Shown here piece by piece: positions 44,272 to 55,166 of a stretch of DNA of 64,000 nucleotides (position 1 is its first letter; every line of letters starts with the position of its first letter). The notes beneath the pieces were generated by a model. It saw only the letters and a list, made by a program, of their open reading frames with translations, searched no databases and was not told the origin of the DNA. A program made the position numbers and the translations under genes. Origin of the DNA: Alphaproteobacteria bacterium (GTDB taxonomy: Bacteria > Pseudomonadota > Alphaproteobacteria > Rhodobacterales > Rhodobacteraceae); the NCBI GenBank assembly GCA_030424865.1, contig JAUHVR010000010.1, forward strand, positions 116,529 through 180,528, given 5' to 3'.

Positions 44272-45362
44272 TGGAGTTCTTCGACACCTATGCGCGTGAC
44301 CATCAGCCCTACAAAGGCGGATCCTGGTGCTATGAAGATGGTTTGGTCTATCGCGGGCTGGAACTTTTGCATCGCGCGACCGGAGAAGACCGTTGGTTCG
44401 CTCACATCCAGCGGATGGTGCACAAACAGCTTTCGGATGGTCCCGCGCTGCTGGGCTATGATCCCAACGAATACAACATCGACCATGTGATGTCGGGTCG
44501 GGCGCTCTTGTATCTGCACGAGGTGACAGGCGAGGCGCGGTATCTTGAGGCCGCAGGCCTGCTGATCGACCAACTTCGGACCCACCCACGGACCAAGACC
44601 GGTGTTTACTGGCACAAGCTACGCTATCCTTGGCAGGTTTGGCTGGATGGCCTTTACATGGGGCCTCCGTTCCAGATCGGTTATGGCATGCGGACCGGGA
44701 ATGACGATCTTGTCGACGATGCGATTGGCCAAATCCGTACAGCGATGGAGATGACCTTCGTTCCCGAGACCGGGCTATATGCTCATGCGATCGACGAGGC
44801 GCGCAAACAGCCCTGGGCCAATCCGGAAACGGGCCACTCGCGGGCGCATTGGGCGCGTGCGGTGGGCTGGTTGGCCATGGCGCTGGTTGATGTCGCCGAG
44901 ATGGTCGGACCCAAGCGTTTTGCGCCGCTGGTCGAGCGCACCGAGAAGCTGCTCGCCGAAGTGGCCAAGACACGCCAGCCCGGTGGGCTGTGGTTGCAGG
45001 TGATGGACCAGCCCGAACTTGAAGGGAACTATCAGGAAAGCTCGGCTTCGGCGATGTTTGTCTATGCGCTCGAGAAAGGCGCGAAGCTTGGTTTGTATTC
45101 TGGCGACACCGAGGGACTGTTCGACACGTTGGTCAAGGCCACCATGCGTCCCAAGGCGGGCGGCGGGCACGAGATGGCCGACATCTGCCATGTCGCCGGA
45201 CTGGGGATGTACGAAAACCGCTTCCGCGATGGCAGTGCCGAATATTATCTGTCCGAAGTTCAGGTGTCGGATGACACCAAGGGTGTCGGGCCACTGATGA
45301 TGGCCGCGGGCGCATCTCTGTCCCAGAAACACTTGGAAAACGTCGCTTTTGCAGCAGGTTAG
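44265..45362 (+). CDS. GH105 unsaturated galacturonyl/rhamnogalacturonyl hydrolase
   Basis: Alpha/alpha-barrel hydrolase of 365 residues that removes a 4,5-unsaturated uronate from the non-reducing end of pectin fragments. The catalytic aspartate region is QVWLDGLYMGPPFQIGYG, followed by DPETGLYAHAIDE-like FVPETGLYAHAIDEAR and SGHSRAHWARAVGW. The length fits YteR/RhiN relatives and no signal peptide is present. It overlaps GH28 by 7 bp. Its product feeds KduI, encoded upstream. The unsaturated substrate implies a pectate or rhamnogalacturonan lyase elsewhere, as no lyase gene is in the window. Confidence 0.88.
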   Translation: MLMEFFDTYARDHQPYKGGSWCYEDGLVYRGLELLHRATGEDRWFAHIQRMVHKQLSDGPALLGYDPNEYNIDHVMSGRALLYLHEVTGEARYLEAAGLLIDQLRTHPRTKTGVYWHKLRYPWQVWLDGLYMGPPFQIGYGMRTGNDDLVDDAIGQIRTAMEMTFVPETGLYAHAIDEARKQPWANPETGHSRAHWARAVGWLAMALVDVAEMVGPKRFAPLVERTEKLLAEVAKTRQPGGLWLQVMDQPELEGNYQESSASAMFVYALEKGAKLGLYSGDTEGLFDTLVKATMRPKAGGGHEMADICHVAGLGMYENRFRDGSAEYYLSEVQVSDDTKGVGPLMMAAGASLSQKHLENVAFAAG

Positions 45363-45371
45363 AGACCTTCA

Positions 45372-46670
45372 ATGGCCTTGGCAACGTCGCGCTTCGATAG
45401 GGAAAATGTACTTGGATGGACGGGCCCGGTCGCCCGACCTGTTCAGGACACATGGACCCCAGGTTCGAGCACCCCGGAAAACGGGTCGGCTGATTTTGTG
45501 GTTGGCCCCGCAAGATCAGGCGGTCAGTTCGAGAGGCTCCAATGCGCGATTGACGAGGCCATTCGCGTGGCGGAAGAGGGCCAGGCGCAGCGACGGTTTC
45601 ACATAGAAATCTTGCCCGGCTGGTTCGCCGGCCCGGCGTACATTCCCGCGTCTTCGCCGCCCTTGACCATCAGGGGCAGTGGCGCAGACCGAACAACTTT
45701 GGCGGCGCGCATTGATGCACAGATGCCGGGCGACGCATTCCACAGACGGTTTTCAGAAGGCTTTTCGCGGTCACCTGCAACTGTAAAGGCAATCGCTGCG
45801 CGTGTGGCGGCGCGCCGTGTCATCGGAACGGCAAACAGCGCCGTTTTGCGCATTGAAAGGGATGACACTGTCATCTCTGACCTCAGCGTGGAAAACCTCT
45901 ATGCCTGTGACCGGCCCTTTGCAGCGCCCGAAGGCGAAGTTCCGGATGTTCATGGCCGATATGCCAATGGTCAGCACCAAGCGGTGGCTGTTCACGTCGC
46001 TGGCGCGGATCGCGTTGCGCTCAGCCGCCTGAAGCTTTCAAGCTATCAGGACACACTTTATCTGCAGTCACCCTCGCCCTTTGATATCTCACGTGTTTTC
46101 CTGTCTGACTGCCAAGTGGCAGGGGACGTGGACTTCGTATTTGGCGGCGCGACTGCGTTCTTCGACAATTGCGAGCTTAGGGCACGTGTTGGACGAGCGC
46201 CGAAAAGCTGGACGTTGGCACCGTCGACAAACCTGCGCGCGCCATACGGGTTCGTTTTTCACAATTGTGCCTTCACCAGCGAGGCAGGTTACGCTTCGAA
46301 AACCAACAGCGCCTACCTCGGCCGGCAGTGGTTCGAAGGTGTGCGTGCGACACCCTATGGCGAACCAACGTCTCGGGGCTATCGCTGCGACTTTGGCTCG
46401 ATTTCCGAGTTTCGCGGGCAGGCCGGTACAATCAGCAGAAGCTCGTTGGAAGCTGTCGGAAAGTGCGCGATCATCAACTCTTCGCTCGGTCCACACCTGA
46501 ACAGGCGCCGACTGTGGGATGACTGGAGTGCCCCGGCGTGGAACCCCCGATTTCGGCCGGCTCAACACTCTGCGCTGGATTTTTTGAACGCGCTGTCGAC
46601 TTGGCTGCGCAGCAACGAACTGTCCTACAAAGATCTCAACCCGGATGAACGTTGGTTGGTTTTGTCATGA
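45372..46670 (+). CDS. Pectinesterase (CE8 family) without visible signal peptide
   Basis: Beta-helix pectin methylesterase of 432 residues. Conserved motifs: SSYQDTLYLQ (oxyanion Gln and first catalytic Asp), GDVDFVFGGATAFF (second catalytic Asp) and YLGRQWFEG (Arg; usually LGRPW). The N-terminus MALATSRFDRENVLGW is not a signal peptide, so it probably demethylates imported methylated oligogalacturonides in the cytoplasm. It is the last gene of the operon, 9 bp after GH105; kdgK follows after a 119-bp gap. Confidence 0.87.
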   Translation: MALATSRFDRENVLGWTGPVARPVQDTWTPGSSTPENGSADFVVGPARSGGQFERLQCAIDEAIRVAEEGQAQRRFHIEILPGWFAGPAYIPASSPPLTIRGSGADRTTLAARIDAQMPGDAFHRRFSEGFSRSPATVKAIAARVAARRVIGTANSAVLRIERDDTVISDLSVENLYACDRPFAAPEGEVPDVHGRYANGQHQAVAVHVAGADRVALSRLKLSSYQDTLYLQSPSPFDISRVFLSDCQVAGDVDFVFGGATAFFDNCELRARVGRAPKSWTLAPSTNLRAPYGFVFHNCAFTSEAGYASKTNSAYLGRQWFEGVRATPYGEPTSRGYRCDFGSISEFRGQAGTISRSSLEAVGKCAIINSSLGPHLNRRRLWDDWSAPAWNPRFRPAQHSALDFLNALSTWLRSNELSYKDLNPDERWLVLS

Positions 46671-46789
46671 GCAAACCGTCTGACCAACCAGGGCGGGTTA
46701 TGCTGGTTGAATGACCGCAGCATGGCCCTCTGCAGACCTGCGCGGCCTGTGTCGATGCAGCGACATCCCTGATCACGAAGAGGAACGGA

Positions 46790-47743
46790 ATGAGCATGGA
46801 AAAACGACCAATCAAAAGGGTCGCCTGCGTCGGTGAAGTGATGATCGAGCTTGTCGCCTACGCTGATGATCTGGCCAAACTTGGTGTTGCCGGTGACACC
46901 TTCAACACGGCCGTCTACCTGGCTCGGATGCTGCGTGGCCAGGACGTGACGGTTTCGTTTGTCACCGTATTGGGTCAGGACGCGTTTTCCGACCGCATTC
47001 TCAGAGCAATGAAAACACACGGACTGGACGCTGGGTTCGTCGAGCAAAGCGCTGACAAGTTGCCCGGTTTTTACGCGATCGAAACAGACGAAAACGGCGA
47101 GCGTAGCTTCAGCTACTGGCGCTCTGACTCGGCAGCGCGGACCTTGTTTTCGGCGTCATCCTCGCTGGGACTCGAGGTGCTGGATCAGAACGACATGGTC
47201 GTCCTGTCCGGCATTACGTTGGCGATACTGCCGCCCGAGGTGCAAACAGCCTTGATCCAGTATCTGGGCCAATTTTCCGACCAGGGTGGCACAGTTGTCT
47301 TCGACAGCAACTACCGGCCCAGCCTGTGGACGTCCGAGGCAGTTGCTCGTCAGGTCTGCGAAGAGATGTGGCGGGTCTGCGATATTGCGTTGCCGTCCGT
47401 GGATGATGAGATGGCCCTGTTCGGCGACAAGGATGAAAGCTCTGTTGTGCAGCGCCTTGGTTGCTATGGCGTGAACCGCGGAGCGCTGAAGCGTGGCGGT
47501 CGCGGGCCATTTGATCTGGGTGGCACATCCGTGGCCAGGACTTTTGAGACCGCCCCCAAAGTGGTTGACAGCACTGCAGCGGGTGACAGTTTCAATGCCG
47601 GGTTTTTGGCCGAAATCGTTTCGGGGGGCGACAGCGAAAACGCCATGGTACGAGGCCATTCCCTGGCTTCAGCCGTCATTGGTTACAAGGGTGCGATCAT
47701 GCCAGAGGATCCCAACACCTGCGCGTGGAACGGTCTGACCTGA
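46790..47743 (+). CDS. kdgK: 2-dehydro-3-deoxygluconokinase (PfkB family)
   Basis: Sugar kinase of 317 residues that phosphorylates 2-keto-3-deoxygluconate to KDPG. Opening VACVGEVMIELVAY and the PfkB signature DSTAAGDSFNAGFLAEI (catalytic Asp near residue 265) are clear. AGAGGA lies about 5 nt before the ATG. It has its own 119-bp leader after the pectinesterase gene and converges with the AraC pseudogene, whose stop is 2 bp away. KDPG aldolase is not in the window. Confidence 0.9.
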   Translation: MSMEKRPIKRVACVGEVMIELVAYADDLAKLGVAGDTFNTAVYLARMLRGQDVTVSFVTVLGQDAFSDRILRAMKTHGLDAGFVEQSADKLPGFYAIETDENGERSFSYWRSDSAARTLFSASSSLGLEVLDQNDMVVLSGITLAILPPEVQTALIQYLGQFSDQGGTVVFDSNYRPSLWTSEAVARQVCEEMWRVCDIALPSVDDEMALFGDKDESSVVQRLGCYGVNRGALKRGGRGPFDLGGTSVARTFETAPKVVDSTAAGDSFNAGFLAEIVSGGDSENAMVRGHSLASAVIGYKGAIMPEDPNTCAWNGLT

Positions 47744-47745
47744 CT

Positions 47746-48740
47746 CTAGCTCAGCAATGTCTTCAAGCTCAGCTTGGACTTCGTGCCGACCAAGGCATCT
47801 TGCGCATCAAAACCCAAAGACGCGCGAACTTCTGACGGGGTCAAACCGAATTCTCTTCGAAACGCCTTCGAGAACGCAAATTGATCGGCAAAGCAAAATT
47901 CGGTTGCGACAAGTCCTATGGCACCACGACAGCCCGGGTCTTCGGCCAGCCTGGCATGGGCAAGCATCAGGCGCGTCGTGGAAATGTGTTTCTGTACCCC
48001 GCGTCTTCTTCGAACAAGCGGTAAAGCGATGACCGTGACGCGCCGATCGCGTCTGCTATTTCTGCCGCGGAAAGGTCGGGCTTTCTGATGTTTTCAAGGA
48101 TGTACATGCGTGCAGCATATGTCAGCGACGCGTGCATTGCGTTGCGATCCATGTGCCGCCCCGCCAGCTGGCGCAAGACACCGTTGATAAGTGACGTGAG
48201 GGTTTCACCCATCTCTGCCTTCGTGGCGCGTGAGAGCGCCGAAGGCGCATCCAACAGAAACCGCAGGTTCAACGAGATGATGCGCCCGAGCGGATCATCT
48301 TTGCGCAAAACGAAAAATGACGGGTGAAGGCCGGGCTTGAACTCAACGTCTTAAAGCGACAATGCGATGGGTTCGTGTTTCATCCATCGCGAGGTCATCA
48401 GCTTGACGGCCGCGGGTTCAAAGACGATCACGTCGCCCTTGGTGCAGGTCTTGACGCCCTCGTCGGTCATCAAGGTCAAAGACCCGTCGGCAATGTGTTT
48501 GACGATCAGAAGGGGCCGTTGCTTGCCGACCGACCGGGTGGCTCGGATCGTGCTGGCGCTTTTCTCGCCGTAGGCCGCCGTAACAGACCCAAACCGTACA
48601 CCCCCTGATTGAAAATGAAAGTTGTCGATGGCGCAACGATGAACGAACAGATCGTATTTTTCGCGATAGTAATCACTGATCGCATCGCCGCGATCTTCGC
48701 TGTCGAATTCCGAGAGGTCAAAATCGAAAATTTTCGTCAT
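47746..48740 (-). pseudogene. AraC-family regulator broken by an ochre codon and a frameshift
   Basis: Read from ATG 48740 (MTKIFDFDLSEFDSED) the frame gives an AraC-type sensing domain to EPIALSL, then TAA (48351-48353, codon 130). The same frame continues with DVEFKPGLHPSFFVL and the regulator's middle and first helix-turn-helix (SAAEIADAIGASRSSLYRLFEED). A second lesion follows near 47997-48000: the minus strand has GGGG where five Gs would restore GVQKHISTTRLMLAHARL and the final helix-turn-helix ending FGLTPSEVRASLG. Two independent lesions make it a likely true pseudogene, though the G-run lesion alone could be a sequencing error. It lies convergent to kdgK at the end of the pectin locus. 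Confidence 0.85.
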
Positions 48741-49158
48741 CCTGGCCCTGCTTTCCAATCCTCACCCCGTCGTGCGAAAATATGCGATGCCAATGTACCT
48801 TTCAATTCATTGGTCATTCGCGGCCAAGTTTGGAGCCGTTTTGGGCAACAGGTTGGGACGTTCGGGTATGTTTGTTGCCAATCAGGGGCATGCATGACCT
48901 GCGGTTGATCTGGAAAATCTGATCAATCCTGGGATGAAAAATTATTAAAATCAACGAATTAATGAGGTTCTGGCAAAGTTCGGGATTTTCTGGCTGACTT
49001 GGGACCTTTGGCGCGACCGTCAGATTCGTGTTTTTGAATTTGGGACGTCGGGACATGGTAAAACCAGGACGTATCCCGGCAAAATCGCATTCAAAACACG
49101 GCCAGGTCTGTTTGCTCAATGACCTGGCGTGGACGAAAGACGACGATGGACCGAAGAC
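48741..49158. other. Intergenic region with AT-rich promoter-like stretch
   Basis: About 420 bp between the AraC pseudogene and the FG-GAP giant gene. Around 48935-48965 the sequence becomes strikingly AT-rich (GAAAAATTATTAAAATCAAC) compared with the GC-rich surroundings, a likely promoter for the large downstream gene. No gene recognised. Confidence 0.45.
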
Positions 49159-52100
49159 ATGCCACGGTTGAAAGCGCACTCGGCCTATAAACAATTTTTC
49201 AAACGGAAGGCGCAATCCGACGTTTCCGTCGACCGCGACGAGGACGGCACCGTCGTTGTCAAAGCCTCGGCGACCGAAGACGGTTTTGCCGGAATTAATC
49301 TTCACCGCTGGTCAGGGTCCGGAAAGGATCGGCTCTTGGTCCGGTCGATAGATGGCAACGACGATGGGGGCACTCTCAGCAGGTTTGGCAACAAGCGGCT
49401 TCTGTTCGATCCGGGGCAGGACTACCAGTACCTCGGGGCCGGAGAAACGGCCACGGCCGTATTCCACGCCAGAGGGTTCGTCTTTGAGGGCCGTGGAAAA
49501 TGGGAACGTGTCGACATTCGCATTGAAATTGAAGTGCAGGGCAGCAACGATGCAGTGAACATCGACGCCCAGGCTTCGACGCTGGTTGGTCTGATCGATG
49601 AGGGTGAGGCGCCAGAGCACGCCGTGGCCGGGGACATCCGGTTCTCTGACCCCGATGTCAACGATCGCCACGTCTTCCGATCCGAGCCGCAGGGCGCAGA
49701 CTATGTCGGCACGTTGGAGTTGGAGCAGACGGAAACCGGGATTCGGCAATGGCGCTTTTCCGCGGAGCCAGACGAGATCGACTATCTGCAGGTCGGCGAC
49801 CGTCTGGTGCAGTCCTACCTCGTCACGATCGATGACGGAAATGGCAGCCAGGATACCACCATTGTGACGGTCACTATCGAAGGAGGCAATGACGCGCCGG
49901 TGGTCGATGGCGTTGCGTCGGTGCTGACCGGTGCCGTGACCGAAATGCCAGACAAGTCCGCGGGCGAAGGCATCCTTGATCTGACGGCCACCGGGACGCT
50001 GACGTTCCGCGATGCGGATCTTGCGGACACGCATCAGGTGCAGTTGATCCCACGAAGTGACGCCTACCTGGGTGTCTTGACGCTGGGCAGCGTGACACCG
50101 ATTTCCGGGACCCAGATCTCGCAGGTTTCCTGGACATTTGTGGTGAATGACGCGGCGCTCGAGGATCTGGATACCGGTGACAGCCTGCTGCAATTCTATA
50201 ATGTCGTCATCACCGATGCACGCGGCGCCACCGTCTCAGAGACAATCGCGATCACGCTGAACGGCGCAGACGATCCGATCAATCGGGCACCTGTAGTCAC
50301 CGCCGACACCGTGAAAACCACCGGGGACCCGGTGACCGTGAATTTGCTGGCCAACGATATCGATCCCGACGGCGGCCCCCTGAGCGCAGCGTTCCAATCG
50401 GCCTCGCAGGATGACGCGGATGGTGACGGCTTTGTCGCCACGGTGATCAGCGTGGTCAGCGACCTGTTCGGCCAGTCCGTCGTATTGAACGTGTCAAACG
50501 GGCAGGTGTCGGCCGATGTCATTCTGAGTTCAGACTACAGCGGCAATGTCCAGGTCAGCCCCGGCGCCGGATTTGACGATCTGCCTGCGAATGAAAGCAT
50601 CCAATTCCAGCTGGAGTACAGCGTCTATGACGCGTTCCTGTCGACACCGTCCACGCTGAACGTCGAGCTTGAACGCATCAACCGTGACCCGGTCGTTCAG
50701 GATCGGACCGAGGACATTCTGGAAGACCAGACGTTCGAGATCCAGGTTTCGGACCTTCTTGCCAGCGCGGTTGATCCAGATGGCGATCCGCTTGTCATCA
50801 CCACCGTCTCTGCGTCGGCCGGCAGTGTCGAATTGGTGCAGGGGCGATTGGTGTATCGTCCCCCGGCAGAGGCCGTGGATCTGAACGCCGGTGAGAGCCG
50901 GACAGAGACGGTCACCTACGTGGTGTCCGACGGGGACGGGGGCACCGCAACGGGCACGGTGGAGATCACCATCAACGGTGTCGACGACGGCCCCGGTGTG
51001 CGGCTGACGTCGGTGGCTGCCGGGATCGGCGGCTTTGTTGTTCAAGGCGCCCCCGAAGACGAAGCCGCCGGGGCGCTGGTTTCGTCGGCGGGTGACGTCA
51101 ACGGGGACGGGTTCGACGACCTGATCGTCGGTGGATTGGTCGAAGATGCGGTCTTTGTTGTCTTTGGCAAACCCGACGGAGGTGCCGTCGATCTGGCCGA
51201 AGTGCGCAACGGCAACGGAGGGTTCCTCGTGGCCGAAGGCGTTGAAAACATCAAGTATGTCAGCGCCGCAGGCGATGTGAACGGGGATGGGCTGGCAGAC
51301 ATCATCGTGGGCCGCCCCGAAGAGGCGCCGAACGCCGCCGATACCACGGTGATCGACTGGGACAACGACTTGTCTCTGGGCGAGTTCGATGTCGATGATC
51401 TGGCCATTTCAGAAGACATTGCCCGTCTCTTCGATCTCAGGACGTCTTCTTATGGAGAGGTCATTCCAGAGGACACGCGAACGGGTCAGGCCGTGGTTGT
51501 GTTCGGGAAAACCGACACCGGTGCCGTCGATCTTGGTTCCGTGGCTGGCGGGCAGGGTGGCTTTGCCATCAACGGCTACGAATTCATCTCGGGCATTGGC
51601 GCCTCGGTGTCCAGCGCAGGCGACATGAACGGCGACGGGTTGGATAACCTGATCGTTGGGGCCACAAATGCACAAGCCAAGGAGTACGGCCATTTTCTGC
51701 AGACCATACTCCCGCAACAGCTGAGATCCTACGAAAGCGACCGCGATGTTTCGGGTCGCACATATGTTGTCTACGGCAAGGAAGATACCTCGGCGGTTGA
51801 ACTTGAATCCATCGACCAGGGCAGTTCCGATGGCATCGCGTTTGACGGTCTGCGCGAAGATCGGGTCGGCTGGTACGTCACATCCCTGGGCGATGTGAAC
51901 GGTGACGGGTTTGACGACGTCATGGTCACCGCATCCGCCCGTGTGCGCGACACACAGTTTGGCCAGACGGCAGCAAGCGACAGCCATGCCCATGCCTATG
52001 TCCTGTTTGAGGGGGGAAGGGCTGACAAATACGGCGGCGCATTCGGAATACGGGCGCTACGAGCTGCCCTCACAGTGGGTGACCGTTTCCACGGATCCGA

Positions 52101-54961
52101 TCAACAGTACCGGGATCGTGATGTCGACCGCGCAGCAACAGTTCGTGCGTGCGGTCGCGGCGTCGAGTGAGTTCCAGGCCTTGACCAACGGCCCCAACTC
52201 TCATCTTGAGTTGCTTGCCGTGATGCAGGCCATGCCGCAATGGGCGCAACTGACGGCAGACGAACAGGACCAGATGGTGCGCCTGACAACGGAACAGAAT
52301 GTCGGGCGCTTCGGGGACCCGGTGTCATATGGGTTCGTGGCGTTTGACGGGTTGACCGAGGGCCAGCCGCAGGTCGGATACCTGAACCTGAGTTCCATAC
52401 CAGCCCTGGTCAGGAATGATTTTGAAGGCGCATCGCTTGTCGCACTGGACAACCCCAGCTTCGTGGTGGGTCTGACCGGGACGCCATTCAAAATCTCAAG
52501 CGTCGACGATATGCGGTGGTTCTTTCACACGCTGAACCCAATGGTCGGCGATGGCGGTGACCGCGGGTTCTCGATCACCGGAATTGCCACGCAGGATTGG
52601 TCCACGCATGGCGAGATCTCGGGGGTGGGTGACATCAACGGTGACGGTCTGGCCGATATGTTGATCACTTTGACCGACACGCTGGAAACCCTGGTGATTT
52701 TTGGCAAGACCGGAACCGACAACGTCGAACTGGCAGACCTGCGAAATGGCATCGGTGGGTTCGCCGTTGACGGAACTCTGCGCGAAGCACGGGGCGTCGG
52801 CGATGTGAATGGCGACGGGCTGGACGACTTCGTCGCCGCGTCGTTCAACGGCGAAGCCTCTTACGTGATCTATGGAAAACAGGACAATGCCGCGGTCAGC
52901 CTGAGTGACATTGCGTCCGGAACAGGTGGGTTCCGCATCGAGGCGCCGGGTGCCAATTACGTCACGGTTTCCGGTGCTGGCGACGTGAACGGCGATGGCT
53001 TTGCAGATGTGCTGGTCGGTGTGCCCTTTATTGGGGGCGCTCCGGATGATCCCGGGCAAAGCTACGTCGTGTTCGGCGGGGACAAGACCGGCACGGCGCG
53101 CGTTGGCGGGTCGACAGATGACGTGTTGACCGGCACATCATCCGGCGACGTTCTGATCGGCGGACTTGGAGATGACACGCTGGACGGTCAAGGCGGCCCT
53201 GACGTGTTGCGCGGCGGGGCCGGAAATGACGTCCTGGCCATTGACGACCTTGGCTTCCGCGATCTGGACGGCGGCGCCGGACTGGACACGCTTCGGCTGG
53301 ATTTCTCGAACATGACGTTCGAGGGGGCACTTTATTCTTCGACCGAGATCGAGGGCATCGAAGTCATTGATCTGGGTGGCAATTCGAACACCCTGGTTAT
53401 GGGGCGTCTCGAAGTCGTCAATTTTTCCGACACCTCCAATACTGTGCGTGTCATCGGGGGCAGCGGGGTCGACACGGTGACGTTGAACGGAACCGGTTGG
53501 GCAGAGGCTGGAACCACAAGCGACCAGGGGACCCTGTTTGATGTCTATGAAGACAATGGTGCCTGGGTTGAGATCCAGTCCGGTCTTTCGCTCGAACTTC
53601 GCAGCCCGCTCAGTTTGCTGGACGTCGTGGCCGGTGCCGAAGAGCGCGCCGTACTGTTGACCAGCCCGCAGGCTGGCACCGGCAGCCGCGTTGCCTTGGC
53701 GGACCTGAACGGTGACGGGTTCGCCGACGTGGTGACCCTGACGCCGGATCCCGATGGCGCCGGACTGGGGCTGGGCGAGATAAACGTGGTCGCCGGTGCG
53801 GTGGATCTGGCGGGCAGCGGGCCACAGTTGGTGGACGACAGGCTGTTGCTGAAAATCACGGATGTGCCGGACGGGCCGAACGGATTGGTGAACCAGATCG
53901 ACACGGCGGGCGACGTGAACGGAGACGGGATCGAAGACTTGATCTACTCCACAGCGACAGAGGCGTTCATCGTCTTCGGCTCTGGCGATCTGGGCGGGTC
54001 AGTGTCGCATCTGGATATTGCGGCAGGCATCGGGGGCTACCGGATCAGCGGCTTGGGGTCGAACGGCGAAGTCCACGGTTTGGGTGACGTGAACGGGGAT
54101 GGTTTGGACGATGTGCTGCTGCAAACGGCGTCCGGCGGAGTGGTGGCATTCGGCAAAACAGACACCTCGGCACAGGACCTTGGGGCCTTGGCCATGTCCA
54201 GCAATGCAGCGGGTTTCGAAATCTCGTCGTCTGATTTCTTTGGCACCGTGGGGCTGTCGTATTCCGGTGCGGGCGATCTGAACGGGGACGGTTTCGCTGA
54301 CATCGCCGTGTCTTCGCCCTTTGCGGGACCTGCCGGGGCCACTGGCTTTTCCGGATCCGCGTTTGTGGTGTTTGGAGGCACTGGCTTCCAGAACGTGGAC
54401 ATGGACAACATCGCCCAAGGAATTGGCACCGATGGCATTGTTCTTCTCGGCGATCCAACCCGGGGGCCCATCGACGGACTTGCAGGGGGCGGTGATTTCA
54501 ACGGGGACGGCTTCGATGATCTGGTGGTCGAAGCCTCGGGCGATCTGTTCATATTCTTTGGGTCCGCCGATGCGTCATCTGGCGATCTTCAGACCCTGGC
54601 CGGCGGCACAGGTGGCTTCTTGATCAATGACTCCGGTGCCGGTGTCGCCGAGGCGGAGGCCTTTTTTGTTGGTGACATCAACGGTGACGGGCGTGGGGAT
54701 CTTGCGATCCGCGCCGTCTACAACAGCGACAGGGTCGACAATGGGGCGACTTACATCGTCTATGGTCACCAGGTGGCACCAGACGTGAACCTTCTGGATA
54801 TCGAGGCAGGTACCAACGGTTTCACGGTCGTCGACGAACTGGCTTTGTCAGTGGCAGGGGCTGCCGACATCAACAACGATGGTCTTGACGACATCGTTCT
54901 GGGGGTGCCCGAGTTTGACGATGCTGGCCTGACCGGCAACACATTCCTCGTCTTTGGCTGA
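49159..54961 (+). pseudogene. Giant VCBS/cadherin-like, FG-GAP and RTX repeat protein, frameshifted
   Basis: One large gene (about 1,930 codons) read in two frames joined at a run of six Gs, 52011-52016. The first frame (MPRLKAHSAYKQFF, or from GTG 49129) holds VCBS/cadherin-like domains (about residues 120-610), then FG-GAP/integrin-like repeats marked GDVNGDGFDDLIVG. Removing one G continues in frame as EGEGLTNTAAHSEYGRYELP. The second part has a roughly 150-residue unique segment, more FG-GAP repeats, an RTX Ca-binding block (TGTSSGDVLIGGLGDDTLDG, about 53110-53240), then further FG-GAP repeats. In all 14 NGDG-type calcium loops are visible. No Sec signal is seen; type I secretion is plausible. 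It may be a surface or secreted adhesin. Sequencing error at the G run would make it intact. Confidence 0.8.
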
Positions 54962-54964
54962 GGT

Positions 54965-54981
54965 CGCCCGAATTCCGGGCG
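54965..54981 (+). terminator. Small hairpin after the FG-GAP gene
   Basis: CGCCCG (54965-54970) pairs with CGGGCG (54976-54981), 6 bp around a 5-nt loop, 3 bp after the stop codon. There is no T tract; weak evidence for termination. Confidence 0.35.
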
Positions 54982-55166
54982 TGAGGGCCAATTTGGGTGG
55001 ACGCAGGCTCTGGTCTGGCCGTGGACGGAACCGCTTGATCTAACAGCTTCCATGTGGACCAAAAACGTCTAACATTGGCATTTGTGACGCCAGTATTGCG
55101 GCACGTCTTGTCCATCTTCGGACGCCGAGCGCGGATCGCCGTCGCTGGCCCACATGGGAGAGGAAT

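Noticed and set aside
49159..54961. CRISPR or tandem DNA repeat array
   Set aside because: The repeated GGTGACGTGAACGGGGACGG-like stretches are degenerate codons for calcium-binding protein loops at irregular spacing, not direct repeats with spacers.
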